A DNA stretch of 64,000 nt from Russula earlei (taxonomy: Eukaryota; Basidiomycota; Agaricomycetes; Russulales; Russulaceae), in the NCBI GenBank assembly GCA_025769875.1, contig JAGFNK010000181.1, forward strand, positions 30,459 through 94,458, given 5' to 3'. Position 1 is the stretch's first letter. Each line of letters opens with the position of its first letter. Below the pieces are notes generated by a model. It did not search any database, was not told the origin of the DNA, and worked only from the letters and a program-made list of their open reading frames with translations. The translations under genes were made by a program, and so were the position numbers. Positions 13,144-24,024 of the stretch are shown in pieces.

Positions 13144-13954
13144 GTATGTGTTCATTGTTAGGGCTGTGCACTGTACCCATGTATGTACAGGTGTATGGGA
13201 CCTGTATTATGGGACCTGTACCCATCCTGTTTGCTGACCGCTGCAGAGTTTATATGGTATGGGTATGGGACAGGTATTACCCATTGAGACCTGTTAGTTG
13301 ACAGCCATAAATGGCTGTCATATGGGTACTTCATAGTCTAGATTTGAAATATATTTCTCTGGACCACATGTATCACCAATGTCCCTTGCTGATGAGATAA
13401 ACAGCTTTCACTGTCCAGCATCCAACACTCAATGTTCAGCCATCTATTGAAAACAATTTGTATGCTTCTCTGTCTAAATTGTCTTGTTTTGTGAGTTCTC
13501 CTGAGTTTAGGTTGGACATCCTGATCATTGCTGGATTGTTTGTGGATCCCCAGGTGCTGTTTAAAATGACAGGTGGTTTTCCACTGTGACCAACATTTCC
13601 TCTAAACCAACTATTGTCTCTTGACTCCTCTCTTCTCCCACTCAATCGCTCCCATCAAACAAAAAATGACCATCAATACAATTGAGCTCTGCAAAATGCA
13701 ATATGCCCAGGAGCTTGCAGCACACATCATGTGCCAGTGGATGCTCATGTGGCAAAGTGCTCAAGTGCAAGCACAGCTTCCCACCCCCCTTTGGTGGACA
13801 TTGCTAGTATCTTGCACACACTCAAAGTTCACGCCTGAGATCTACCCACCAGACACAAGACAGCAGCAGCATTAGCAGTAAGTTTGTTTGTTGGGGTCTG
13901 CATGCTGACCCTGGGTTGACTTTTTTTTTGCTTCCACATCAGGAAAAAACGAAA

Positions 13955-14220
13955 ATGCTATGTAGCGCTATATAGCTACCATAGCGTCTGTAGCAACTTT
14001 ACAACCATCGAGGTTTCATGCCTACATAGCAACCACCAAACTCTATATAGCCGCCGCCAGAGTTATATAGAGCACCATTGACTACGTTTCTTTTACCAAT
14101 GCTACATAAATCATACAATGTTACATCGACAACATAAATATACGGTTCTCCCCATAGTCAACCATAGTCAGGAGTGCTACAGAAGCCTATGTAGCCAACC
14201 ACACGCCTATGTTCTACCAA
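13955..14220. repeat. Left subterminal repeat cluster of the Plavaka element
   Basis: Many near-copies of a 9-10 bp motif (CTATGTAGC, CTATATAGC, CTACATAGC, TATATAGAG) occur in both orientations. Such subterminal arrays are transposase-binding sites in CACTA-type elements; that role is inferred here. Confidence 0.6.
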
Positions 14221-14320
14221 TTGCAACATTGTTATGATAAACGACTCAGGCACTTGCATTCACAAAAATGTCAGGAAACAATGTATATTTCACACATCAA
14301 TGCTAACTAATATTTTTAAA

Positions 14321-16455
14321 CTACTCGACATCTTCATCATCGCTCCAGTCAACGCCATTCTGATGTTCTTCGATCGCCTTCTTGACGGCGTCCTCAGACA
14401 GTGAGTTCTGGTGTGAGCGCGACCCTTCTTCAGCATCAAACTTTCCGTAGACACTGTCAAGTTATTAGCACAGTTCATTTGAAGGCGATGGATACAGACC
14501 AGCCACCAGTGAATATTGCCTTCTGCAACGCCGGCAGGATACCAAGGTCCTTCGTAGCTTGGTCGAAACTTTGGAGCATCTCATGTGCGTCCTCGAAAAC
14601 ATGCTTGTAGTCTGCCACTGTGAAGGCGACAGGGCTGTATGACCCGGTTCTCCATTCATCGAGGGCGCATTCCATCTATAAGTTCAATAAATATGGCTTA
14701 GCAAGGGCAACATTTGGAAATTTCACCGCAGACAATGTGAGCACAATGGCAACCAGTGGGAACGGATCATATCGATCACGGAATATAACAGCGTCAGGCT
14801 TGCTTTTTGATGAATTTCGGAACCAGACTTTGTTGATTATGTCTTGGATTGCACAGCTCTTCAAAAAACCACTCCGCCCTGTTGTTTGCTGTGGGAAACC
14901 CTGGTCAACAGCGCAACATGAAATGTTAGTACACTGACTGGCAACGTACCCGATAAACGTAGGTGAAATCACGCTTGAGCTCGGCCACTCAAGTGCGTTG
15001 GTTGGCAATGACGGTCGGATTGTATGTGTGTTGGAAGTTGAAAACGTTGGCCACCGCGTCTTTGGCCTTGGTCTTGACATCACCGCGAAGATGGCTGGAT
15101 CGCGCTGTGATCTATGTGGCCCACGTATAATCTAAACAAATAGAATGTATATATTCACTCACTATGCGCAGATGATTCACATTGGGAACCATGTCGATGT
15201 CCTTCTCCTTGCATCCTGCCTTCCATGCGGCCTTGGCCCAGTTTGTTTCAGTGACCATGTCAGGATAGCTATTCATCGTGCTGAGGTCAGCACGATAGTG
15301 AGTAATCGCAGCACTGATGACATCCTGGATGTCCACTCTGAAGTCCTTGGCCTTTGGGCGCCCATTGACTGAGTGTACCCGCCTGACTTTGTGCGCAGGG
15401 CCAGGGTCCAAGTCTGACGAATGGACTGAGGGGTGGGAGTTTGGGCGTTGGCGGGGGAAGACAACAGAGCTAGTGCGTCCGCGTTGAGAGGCGACAGAGC
15501 TAGTGCGTCTGCGTTGAGAGGCGACAGAACTAGTGCGTCTGCGTTGAGAGGTGACAGAACTAGTGCGTCTGCGTCGAGAGGCTACAGAACTGGTGTGTCC
15601 GCGTCGGGAGACAGCAGAACTGGTGTGTCTGCATTGAGAGCCAGACCTGGTGCGTCCATGTTGGGAGATAACAAAATTTGAGTGTCGGCGTTTTTGGGAT
15701 GTCGCTTCCTCTGGATCGCCATGTTCTGGAGAAGGAGAACTGTGGGGCCTCCTCGAATATGTGTGTTGTATGCGTGGCCAGGGTATTACCTGTTCTGGCT
15801 CGTCTCCTGAAGAAATGGGGGACAAGCCATTGGCATCCTCCTTGTCATATCCACCCTGGTCAGTATAGGTTTCAAGGGAGTCAGTCACGTTCGGTAGGGT
15901 ATACACCCTGGTCAGTATCGCTTTCATCACGTTCGATAGGGTCCTCTGCACTTTCACTCCTTGACGTTTGCCCAGCAACCTGCACCTCTGGATGGCGGCG
16001 GGGTGAACATCTCACCACGACCGCCATTGGAGGTGGCGGTATCACCGAGTTGCGCAAACTCAGATGTGGGCGGTTGGACCCATAAAAATGTATCTGCAAA
16101 CGTGAATACCTGTGCAATGTAAACGAGTTTTGTACATACCGAGTCATCCTCTTCAACAGGGGGACGTGAGCGTTCAGTGGGTTTTGGAGTTGGAGCTGGA
16201 CATCCGGTGAATGTCAAGAAAACAGGATATCCAAATCACTTACCGACGTTCTCCCGCTGCAGCTCCTTCTGCTTCCTCTTTGCCGCATTCATGGCTTTCT
16301 TTGTTGCCTTCTTAGCCTTGGCTGTCTTGCGGGCCTCCTCTTCGTCAACTACAATACATGAGCTGGTGTCATATCATGATGAGAGGAGAATCTACTTACT
16401 CAAGACCTGCACTTTGGTTGTGGGGCAGGCGTGAACGAGTTATACGTTGATCCAT
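14321..16455 (-). CDS. DUF6532-type protein with decapeptide repeats, partner gene of the Plavaka element
   Basis: Multi-exon minus-strand gene. A likely ATG is at 16455-16453; the stop TAG is at 14323-14321. In order I see a Lys-rich coiled-coil-like exon (EEEARKTAKAKKATKK, about 16340-16240), an acidic/Pro exon (PTERSRPPVEEDDS), a Ser/Arg region with about seven copies of a decapeptide close to RRRTSSVASQ, then a DUF6532-like globular part: HYRADLSTMNSYPD, IQDIINKVWFRN, LAKPYLLNL, CALDEWRTGSYSPVAF. It ends with acidic DWSDDEDVE. The family is abundant in Agaricomycetes and has no known activity; its place beside a transposase, sharing a roughly 200-bp divergent promoter, suggests a transposition accessory or chromatin-binding role. 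Not every splice site could be fixed, and I could not join the first two exons in frame. Confidence 0.65.
15459..15668 (-). repeat. 30-bp coding tandem repeat, about 7 copies
   Basis: Successive units resemble GACAGAACTAGTGCGTCTGC plus GTTGAGAG on the plus strand. On the minus strand each encodes ten residues close to RRRTSSVASQ. The 30-bp length keeps the frame. The units are Ser/Thr/Arg-rich, could be phosphorylated, and are probably variable in copy number between alleles. Confidence 0.85.
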
Positions 16456-16666
16456 GAAGCTGGGTGAAAGGGTTGTGATGATGGTTACGATACAAGGTGC
16501 ACATGTTGTTTTTTTTTACCTCGTGCCTGGCCATGCATCGCGTACGTCAAACGTCAACATCCTGTCACATGGTTGCATAACGGATTCTGCAGGAGTGCGG
16601 AAATGGAAAAAAGGAAACTTGAAGCTCCCAGTGCACACTGGCAGTCATTCCGTATCGGTACAATAC
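16456..16666. promoter_or_regulatory. Divergent promoter region inside the Plavaka element
   Basis: About 210 bp between the putative start codons of the DUF6532-type gene (minus) and the transposase (plus). No clear TATA box; assignment rests on position only. Confidence 0.35.
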
Positions 16667-19598
16667 ATGACACGCCAGAGATGCCTTCTATGTAAGAAGG
16701 CCTTCAAAACAACACGGTCTCTCAGGCTCCATCTTTCATGGCTGGAGAAATGCAGCATGGCATGGCAACAACTCACCGACGACGACCTGCCCCACCGGGA
16801 TGCTTACATAGATGCCACGCCATTCAGTCGCAGCATTTTCTTTGACCCAGAACACAATGATCACCATCAGCCATCCTCTGTGTATCACCCACTAGAAACC
16901 TCCCTTGAGCAAAATGAGCCATCGGCAAAAAGGGCTCGCACAGAAACTCAGTCGACAGCTGATGAATGCCGCGCAGGGTGCTATGTAGAGCCATATCCAG
17001 CCATGGTCGCTGAGAATTTAGGAACAGCTCTCACCCCATTCCAGGAGCGAGGCGAGGCGCTACAGAAATCAGGGTTGCCTCCATGGGCACCATTTGAAGA
17101 TACGGACGAATGGGAGCTTGTCAATTGGCTCATAAACCGAGTCAACAAGACTGGAACAGACGAATTTCTGAAGCTGGGATTGGTAAGTCCAACTACGCAC
17201 TTGGTGACTCAGTCCTAACGTAAAATATACATAGACAATGAAATGCTTCCAACTCGTGTACAAAAGTGCATACTCCTTTTTCAAAAAAATCGATACACTT
17301 CCGGCAGGGTCTCTGTGGCACACAGAGACCTTCAGCTTCACTGGGGATCTACTGGACGAGAATGGAGAGCCGACACAAGATCATTTTGAATTGTGGTATC
17401 GAAATTCTCTACAATGCATTGAAGAGCTTATATCAAACCCAATGTTCGAAAAATATATATCCTATGTCCCGGAGCGCATCTATGAGGACAGCACAGGGAA
17501 CACACGTGTATATGATGAAATGTGGACTGCGGATTGGTGGTGGGAAATGCAGGTGCGTTCATTTTAGACACCATCCCAGGTTTATCAGTCTTATGTCGCA
17601 TTAGGATAAAATCCCTTCAGGCGGTGTCGTGTGCCCAGTCATCCTTGCGTCCGATAAGACGCAGTTATCGGGTTTCTCAGGCGGCCATCAAGCCTACCCA
17701 TTATATCTTACCCTCAGGAACATCAGCAAGAGTGTTCGCCGCAAATCTTCAAATCACGCAGTATCCCTCATAGGCTACATCCCTACCAGCGAGATTACCT
17801 GCTTCTCAGACCCACAAATACCAAAGTACCGACTCTTTCACGCATGCCTGAAGAAGATACTGGAACCATTGAAAAGTGCTGGCAGCAATGGAACGAAGCT
17901 GATTTGTGCGGATGGTGTCATCCGCCGGATCTTTCCCATCCTCGCAGCATATGTGGGCGATCATCCAGAGCAATGCCTGGTTGCAGGCTGCAAGGAGAAT
18001 CGATGCCCAATCTGTACCGTGCCTGCCAAGTCCCGAGGCGATGGATTTCTATTCCCATTATGGTCCCAGTTGCACACGGAACAGGTGTTACATCTCGAGG
18101 CTAATGGCCATCACCCTCCTGAGTTCTCGGAATGGGGCTTGCGCAAGGTCTTCTCGCCTGTTTTGGGCTGGCATGCCCCATACAGACATCTTTATGTGCA
18201 TTTCCCCTGATATCCTCCATCAACTCTTTTTAGGTGTATTTTGTCACCTTTTGGAATGGTGCGCTCAGTTAATGGGTGCTAAATGTTTGGACGAATGCTT
18301 TGAAGCTCTGCCGGTGTACTCGGGACTCAAACACTTCAAGCACGGTGTTTCTAACGTGTCGAAATGGACAGGGTGGGAGTATCGCGACATGTCACGGAGT
18401 CTATTGGGCGTTATTTCTGGCAGCGTGGATCCCCGGGTGGTGCTCATAGCCCGAGCACTGTTGGACTTCATCACATACGCAGGATACCGAAGGCATATGA
18501 CAAAAACTCTTCTGTGCATAGAACAGGCCTTGGAGGTGTTCCATTCACACAAACGTGTATTGATTGACCTTGGAGTGCGCGAGCACTTCAATATTCCGAA
18601 AGTTCACTCAATGCAGCATTACGTGGCTGGAATTAAGCGTTTGGGCTCAGCTGACGGTTTCAACACAGAAAGCTCCGAACGCCTTCACATAGATTATGCC
18701 AAGCGTGCCTTCAAGGCCTCCAATCATCGCGATTACATTATGCAAATGGCTCGGTGGATTCAACGCCAGGAAGCTATGTTTATCAATAAACAATTCTTAG
18801 CATGGTCCCTTAAAACATCGTCCCCGGAGTCGGAATCTACAAATATGACCGCGCGTTTCATTACATATTCGATTGCCAAGAAACCACCCCACTACATCTC
18901 AGTTCGGACTCTGGCGATGGAATACAATGCCCCGGACTTCGTCAACACATTGCAGGATTTCCTCCAGAAGATTGATATACCCGGTCGATTCACCGTGCCA
19001 AATGTCTACGACCGGTTCAATATCTACAAACTGATTCATATCAACTGGTCAGCAACAATGGATTTGGACATAGAATCATACCGTGTCAACGCATTTCCCG
19101 AGTGCCCTAACAGTGGCCATGGACAACGTTTGGGATCGAAATTTGATACAATTCTTGTCACCGAAAGCGGAAATAGGCCTCAGACATCTAAGGGGTTTCA
19201 AGGTACGTCTCATATTTGCAACAGAATCATGATCATTTATTGTAAATGAAGGGCTTCGCTTGGCATGGATTCATGTTATTTTCGAACTCCCCAAGCACCT
19301 AGGGGCTTTCCCTCATCCATTGGCTTACATTCATTGGTTTCGTCCATTCACCAATGTGGATCCCACAACACATATGCATCAAGTCGTCCCGTCAACTAGA
19401 AACCACATGCCATATTCGGAAGTGATCAGCGTGAAATGAATATGGCGAAGTTGTGTCTTAATCCCACAGTTTAGCTCAAACCAAGTTCCCTCGTCGTGGA
19501 CAAGAGAAGGTCACCATATACAAGCCATCCCAAAGTATTATCTTGGGAGGCACCTAGATCGAAATATGTTTCAAATGTACGAGGAGAATGATGGATGA
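16667..19598 (+). pseudogene. Plavaka-type DDE transposase, frame-broken
   Basis: Exons 16667-17182, 17235-17552, 17605-19202 and 19252-19598, with three introns of 49-52 bp. The start ATG precedes a zinc-finger-like motif (CLLCKKAF, then HLSWLEKC). Conserved Plavaka blocks follow: PERIYEDSTGNTRVYDEMWT with DWWWEMQ, PVILASDKTQLSGF, AYPLYLTLRNI, RLFHACLKKIL, LICADGVIRRIFPILAAYVGD with PEQCLV, then HTDIFMCISPDILHQLFLGV, HSMQHYVAGIKRLGSADGFN, and IHVIFELPKHLGAFPHPLAY. The enzyme would cut and paste the element. An extra G at 18160 shifts the frame between GLRKVFSP and FWAGMPH, and an in-frame TGA follows EVISVK near 19438. The first could be a sequencing error; the second could be removed by an unseen intron. 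All other blocks are well preserved, so decay is recent or only apparent. Confidence 0.8.
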
Positions 19599-20679
19599 GT
19601 AGCCCATGAGTTCATAGAAACGTGGATATGGCTAGTTACATCGCGCACTTCAAGTTCCCTCAGACCAGCAGCGTTCATGTGTTTGTTGATCAGTGAAGCG
19701 AGCAAAAAGGGGGAGCAGGAGACTGCACAGAACTGTCATTCGAAACCATAGCTACCAGTCATTAAATACTGTGGCAAAGGCAGAGAAAAAGCAGGTAATC
19801 AAGAGAGCAGAGGGATAGAGGACGCGAGACAAGACGAGTAAGTAGGTGAGTATGACATCGCGACAGAACGCGAACCAGAATCGAGGCATAAGAGATTCTA
19901 CACTAACCGGAACAAGGCAAGTGTTTAGCGAAATCGGAGAGTAAGTAAACGAGATGGGATGGGAATTCATAGCAGTACAGTATATCAGTCAAGAGCATAC
20001 CAAAAGCCTATTCCTCCGACTGCGAGTCCGCGAGCGCGGGGCGGCGCGACAATGACGACAGGGCGAGGCACAGTGGGCAGCGAGCCCTCGGGTAGAGCGG
20101 TGATGACGAAGACTGAACGCGTCATACTGGTCCGTGCGTAGACACGAGGGGGGGGTGAGGAGAATGATTCATAGCATTTTTCAGAGGAGCGAGAATCCAA
20201 TGAAAGAGGTTCGAACGAGGGGCGAGAGCATAATGACGAGGGGAAGGGAAGAGTGTTGCAGGTGGAGGAGACTAGTGGCAGAGGGGATGGATGAGAACAA
20301 AGGAGGGCGAGACGCGGGCGAACGGCGATGATGTCGTGCCATAGGTCAATGCTTGGAGGAGCCGAGCTCTGACTCCAAGACCGACGGGGGAGGCGTTGAG
20401 CGGCGAGGCGAGTGACGTCGGAGGTGATCGAACTGAGCCGTTGTCGCCGTTCCTGGGTGTAGAGTGGGCGACGCGAGGGGATGACGTCGAAAGGGGAGCA
20501 CGAGATGGAAGGAGAAAGAGGGGAAAGGAGTGGCGATAGTTGGTGGGGAGGAAAGAAGGGGTGAGGTGAGAGCGAGAGCAAGGGAACTTGAAGCGCAGGA
20601 GGTGCAAGGTGCTGATATGAGTCACGTCAGTTTCCGGGCCAGCGGACTCACAACACACCTTACATCAGTAAGATACATA
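19599..20679. other. CpG-rich non-coding part of the Plavaka element
   Basis: Purine-rich on the plus strand (GAGG, GGAG, GAGCG runs from about 20000 to 20600). Antisense frames of up to 198 codons are Ser/Pro/Leu low-complexity and have no recognisable domain, so I do not call a gene. Confidence 0.4.
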
Positions 20680-20985
20680 GTGCAATATAAAAACCAACTG
20701 TCTCCGTAGAGCAATGTAGCGAACCGAGTGTCTCCATAGAGCAATGTAACAAAATGATCGTCTCCATAGAGCAATGTAACAAACCGATTATCTCCATAGT
20801 CAACCATGATTTTGATCGTCCTACATAGTGATATGTAGACTCAGTTTAATCTACTGTGCCTACATAAGTATAGTCATCAACTACTGGAACTACATTGAGC
20901 AATATAGACTTACTACGATGCTATAGAGCACTACATAGTATGTTGTTGTGCTATGGTGTCTATGGAGTCTACAGAATTAAGCGGT
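20680..20985. repeat. Right subterminal repeat cluster of the Plavaka element
   Basis: Four near-copies of GTCTCCATAGAGCAATGTA occur at about 20699-20800, followed by ACATAGT / CTATAGAG variants. They mirror the left cluster and support the element's right boundary near 21.0 kb. Confidence 0.6.
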
Positions 20986-21016
20986 GTCTACGGACCGGAC
21001 CAGGTTTTTCCTGATG

Positions 21017-22673
21017 GCCAGCAGCACCGCAGTGCTAGTGCCTCCATCAATGCTGAGTCCTAGCACTGCCCCCAAGCTGACCACAATTGTACCACCCAAA
21101 TTTCTTCAGGCATCACTGTATTTTGTGGTTGTTCATCCATCACAAGCTCCATTGGTCACACTGGACATTCACATCTCAGTGGTGAATGCAGGTGGTCTGT
21201 AAGGCTGAGGGTTTCACCATATTCATCATGGGTGCCTGGCAATCCTCTATTCTGATGGGTCAGTTCACTGTCAGCTGCTTTGGATGGTTGGATAGCTTGA
21301 ACTCAAATGCTTACTTGATAGTTGTCTCACAAATGATGACTGCCCACAGTATCTTCAAGAGATCAAGCTATGTCCATCAAAGGATGATCCAGCCTCCATT
21401 CAACTCTGCACAATGTTGTAAGGTGACTTGCTGGCTCAGATGTGGAACAGGCCAGACTGACAAAGTGCCACCCACTGCGAGAATCCAGCCAGCAGTTGAA
21501 CAACAGGCATGCACATGCACAACTCCCTCTCTCCCACCACCATGATACACACACAAGCACACTATGCCCTCCACCTCTCGCCTTCAATGCACACTCCCTC
21601 TCCTCTGCCTCTGACAATGTTACCACTGAATGCCCAACACGTGTGCCCAACACCCTCCTTTCTCCCACCACCACATCACATGCAAACACCTCCATGCCCT
21701 CTGCCTCTCACCTCTGACATACACACCTGCTCCTCCTCTGACACTACCATGCACCTGCATGCTTGCCCACACCCACACACATGCCTGCCACTATGTTATG
21801 GTATTGTGGCCATTGGAGCGTTAGCTCAGGGTTTGGTGGGGCCAAGTCCCTGTGACTTGCTTCAAGGGTTCAGTGGGGCTGGCTCAAAGAGACTGGATCA
21901 AGGGTTTAGCATCTCAAGGTTAAGTCAGACAATGACTCAGCCCACAGACAGAGTCGGTCTTCTGGTTTCACAGAAGAGGAGGATGATGAGAGAAAGACAG
22001 AGGAGGAAGAGGAACACAAGAGTTCCTTGAGGTCTGCTCAGGTCAAGCAGAGTGTAGGCCAGCACAAGGAAGTTGTGATTTAGAGAGAAATACAGGGCAA
22101 GGGATGCGACAGGAAATGGGACAAAGCTAAGCTTGGGGCATTCCCCAGCTTTTACAGGCATTTAAATACTGTATGTAGTGAGGCTGTACAGTACTATATG
22201 TGGAACAATAGATAAAAGGTGAGCCAATGGCAAAAGGGGATCAACAACAGGTGAAACACAAGAAGGTGGAGTGATAGCTGTCAATCAACATCAAGGGATG
22301 AAATGGTAACCAAAGGGATGAGGGTGACAGAAGAGAGCAGTAACAGAAGCAGTTAGTGATGAACCAACAAAGGGATAGATCATGACACACTGCCTCATCA
22401 GTCAGGCAAAAGCCCCCAACACTCAAGAGCTGACCAACCACCCCTGCACAGCATTTTGGCCATGCTGACTAGTGCCCACTCGTTGCTACCACCTACCATA
22501 CCCTTTTGAAGTTTAGTTTCATTTTGTTTCATTTCACATGTTACCTCAATGCCATGATCACATGCGTCCATATCCAATCCTCTCAGAATACATCTACCCT
22601 TGTTTCCTCTCTGCTCTCTTCCATGTTGGATATACAATCTGTCATATAGATTAATCCACTTCACTGTACCCAA
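21017..22673 (+). other. CpG-poor hAT interior, no intact gene
   Basis: Presumed interior of the hAT element. Open frames up to 173 codons (for example 21509-22030) are low-complexity and CpG-poor. I do not recognise a transposase domain here; the catalytic part is probably beyond recognition by eye. Confidence 0.4.
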
Positions 22674-22746
22674 GGCTAGGTAGCTCAGTGGTTAGAGCAC
22701 CTGGTATATATCTGGGAGGTCCTGGGTTCAATCCCCAGTCTGGCCA
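22674..22746 (+). repeat. tRNA-derived head of a SINE-like repeat (cloverleaf, lacks U33)
   Basis: A complete 73-nt cloverleaf: acceptor GGCTAGG pairs with TCTGGCC, D arm GCTC/GAGC, a five-base-pair anticodon stem with a seven-base loop TATATAT, a five-base variable loop, and T arm CTGGG/CCCAG with loop TTCAATC. The A box (TAGCTCAGTGG) and B box (GGTTCAATCCC) are intact. The anticodon would be TAT, but position 33 is A instead of the near-universal U and there are several G-U pairs. Together with its place inside a transposon and a unique tail, this points to a SINE head or tRNA pseudogene rather than a working tRNA. Confidence 0.6.
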
Positions 22747-22885
22747 TTTTCTTAATTGCACCAGGATATAAGGGAATCATGTGAGCGCATGTCAACCCCC
22801 TCCTCTGAGGTCCCCAGGTTGGGTCACATAGTGTTGAACCCACAAGTCGGACCCAAGAGGGTGGCAATGACTAAGCACCTCCTCT
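22747..22885 (+). repeat. Probable SINE body
   Basis: Sequence after the tRNA-like head, with CACATAGTGTTGAACCCAC and a repeated CACCTCCTCTGAGGTCCC-type motif (once near 22797-22814 and again at 22876-22894). The repeated end motif may mark duplication. The right boundary is a guess. Confidence 0.35.
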
Positions 22886-23085
22886 GAGGTCCCTCTATCT
22901 GTGGTTGCATTTCACAACATTCCATGCATGCTAAATGCTCCTCAGTGTGAAATCCACAAACCCAGAACGCTGTATGGATGCAGGAAATCATTGAAGCTGA
23001 GCAAGCATCTGATGAATCAGACTTACATCCATGGCCTCTTTGGAGAAAATATAGCAAAGGCAGGCATGAGGTGTGAGTTTGTTCA

Positions 23086-23231
23086 CAGCTCACTGTCCTC
23101 TTCAGCTTCTGCAGTGGATGTAGAGAGGGTTTTCTCTGGTGGCTGAGACACAATCTCTCTCTGTCATGCTAGCTTGAAGGTGGAGACCATCAGGACCCTT
23201 ATACTAGTCAAAAAGAAATTGCACTTGCAAT
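23086..23231 (+). pseudogene. hAT transposase C-terminal dimerisation remnant
   Basis: One frame reads SSSASAVDVERVFSGG, a TGA stop, then DTISLCHASLKVETIRTL and VKKKLHL. This matches the hAT C-terminal dimerisation motif (normally SxDVERxFSxGRxxxS). The stop replaces the expected Arg codon, as a CGA-to-TGA change would do. It lies about 200 bp from the hAT right terminus, as expected for the end of a hAT transposase. Confidence 0.7.
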
Positions 23232-23464
23232 GAGAACATGTTGTATCAGTAGTTTAGTTCCTAATATATAACCCATTACCTGTAATACAGCCATTCAATC
23301 CCCCATACCATCCCATTTGAGTTCACAGTAAGTTGATATATGGTATGGGGTCAGGACAGGTAGACCTGTTTGGACCTGTCAAATATACAGCCGTACCTAT
23401 AATACAGTATGGTGAACAGCCCTATCCATTGTCTTGTCCATTGTCAACTTCTTATTATTATCAG

Positions 23465-24024
23465 AATAATAAACACTTGGAGTCATTCACCAACACTGGC
23501 TGGCCACATTTTCATGCCATGCCATGGCACAGTTGATGCCATCAAATGCCACAGGTTCATATGCCCATCAGGGCATGCAACAAGTACTGGATGGGTCATT
23601 ACCATCACCTTCAACTTCACATGGGCCATTGTCATCATCACAGCCATTGACATCTTCAACTCCCCTCCAGCCATCATTATCTCCATCCTTGTTGAATGGT
23701 TTGCACCACCCTAACATCACCAAGCACAAGCAATCTTCTCTCAAGGTTTCTGGCAACACCTCTGCATTGAAAAAGAAGTCAATCAAATTGGACTTTTTCA
23801 TAGGGGCCTTTAAAGACCTCACTGATTCAGTTCACTATGTTGGACAGCCACCACCACCACCACCTGTGGATAGCCCTGGCATCACTGCAACAAAGCATTT
23901 CCATGACTGGGTTAAGATGACCACCAATCCTGGCAATGAATGGCCAACAAACAATGACATTTATAGGGTACTTGGCATCTTTCAGGTGGATGATAACATT
24001 TACTATGTTATGCACATGCCATGA
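23465..24024 (+). pseudogene. Myb/SANT-like Harbinger partner, exon 3 (remnant)
   Basis: Continues the gene begun at 12712. After a TTATTATCAG acceptor it reads KHLESFTNTGWPHFHAM, then, after a frame slip in a duplicated ATGCC, QLMPSNATGSYAHQG. The intact copy at 34668 has KKYRDKGWPH and SLMPSSARGHHSYRG at the same place. The Ser/Pro-rich middle and DWVKMTTN, NDIYRVLGIFQVDDNIY also align with the intact C-terminus. Confidence 0.65.

Larger units (their letters stand above)
13937..21016. mobile_element. Plavaka-type (CACTA superfamily) transposon
   Basis: A CpG-normal, 7 kb island inside CpG-poor DNA. It carries a Plavaka transposase (plus) and a divergent DUF6532-type gene (minus). Both ends hold clusters of short subterminal motifs of the CTATATAGC / CTACATAG kind (about 13955-14220 and 20680-20985). 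An inverted CATCAGGAAAAA occurs at 13937-13948 and 21005-21016, which I take as the probable termini; no clear target duplication is visible, so the exact ends are open. It looks younger than its hAT host because it has kept its CpG sites. Confidence 0.7.
13159..23424 (+). mobile_element. hAT element carrying nested insertions
   Basis: The left end is TAGGGCTGTGCACTGTACC (13159), and the right end, read in reverse, is TAGGGCTGTTCACCATACTG (ending 23424). The flanking octamers are TTCATTGT (13151-13158) and TCCATTGT (23425-23432), an 8-bp target duplication with one C/T change. Both the ends and the 8-bp size are typical of hAT. A hAT C-terminal dimerisation remnant lies near the right end on the plus strand. 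Without the Plavaka element the hAT would be about 3.2 kb, a normal autonomous size, but its transposase is decayed. Confidence 0.75.
12465..24024 (+). mobile_element. Decayed Harbinger-type element split by a hAT insertion
   Basis: The left end carries TAGGCCCCATACAGCAA (from about 12468), the same terminus as the better Harbinger element at 33.9 kb. Myb/SANT gene exons 1 and 2 lie at 12712-13143 and exon 3 at 23465-24024. They are separated by the hAT element 13159-23424, which sits in the intron between exons 2 and 3. No transposase half and no clear right terminus are visible after 24024, so the element is truncated there. CpG is very low in its own sequence. Confidence 0.7.

Noticed and set aside
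15433..15681. Plus-strand Ala/Ser repeat protein
   Set aside because: It is the antisense reading of the 30-bp repeats; the minus strand links them in frame to the DUF6532-like part.
19985..20658. Minus-strand frames of 198 and 128 codons in the Plavaka element
   Set aside because: Low-complexity Ser/Pro/Leu translation of a purine-rich strand; no introns or domain support a gene.
22674..22746. Functional isoleucine tRNA (anticodon TAT)
   Set aside because: A instead of U at position 33, several weak pairs, transposon context and a SINE-like tail.
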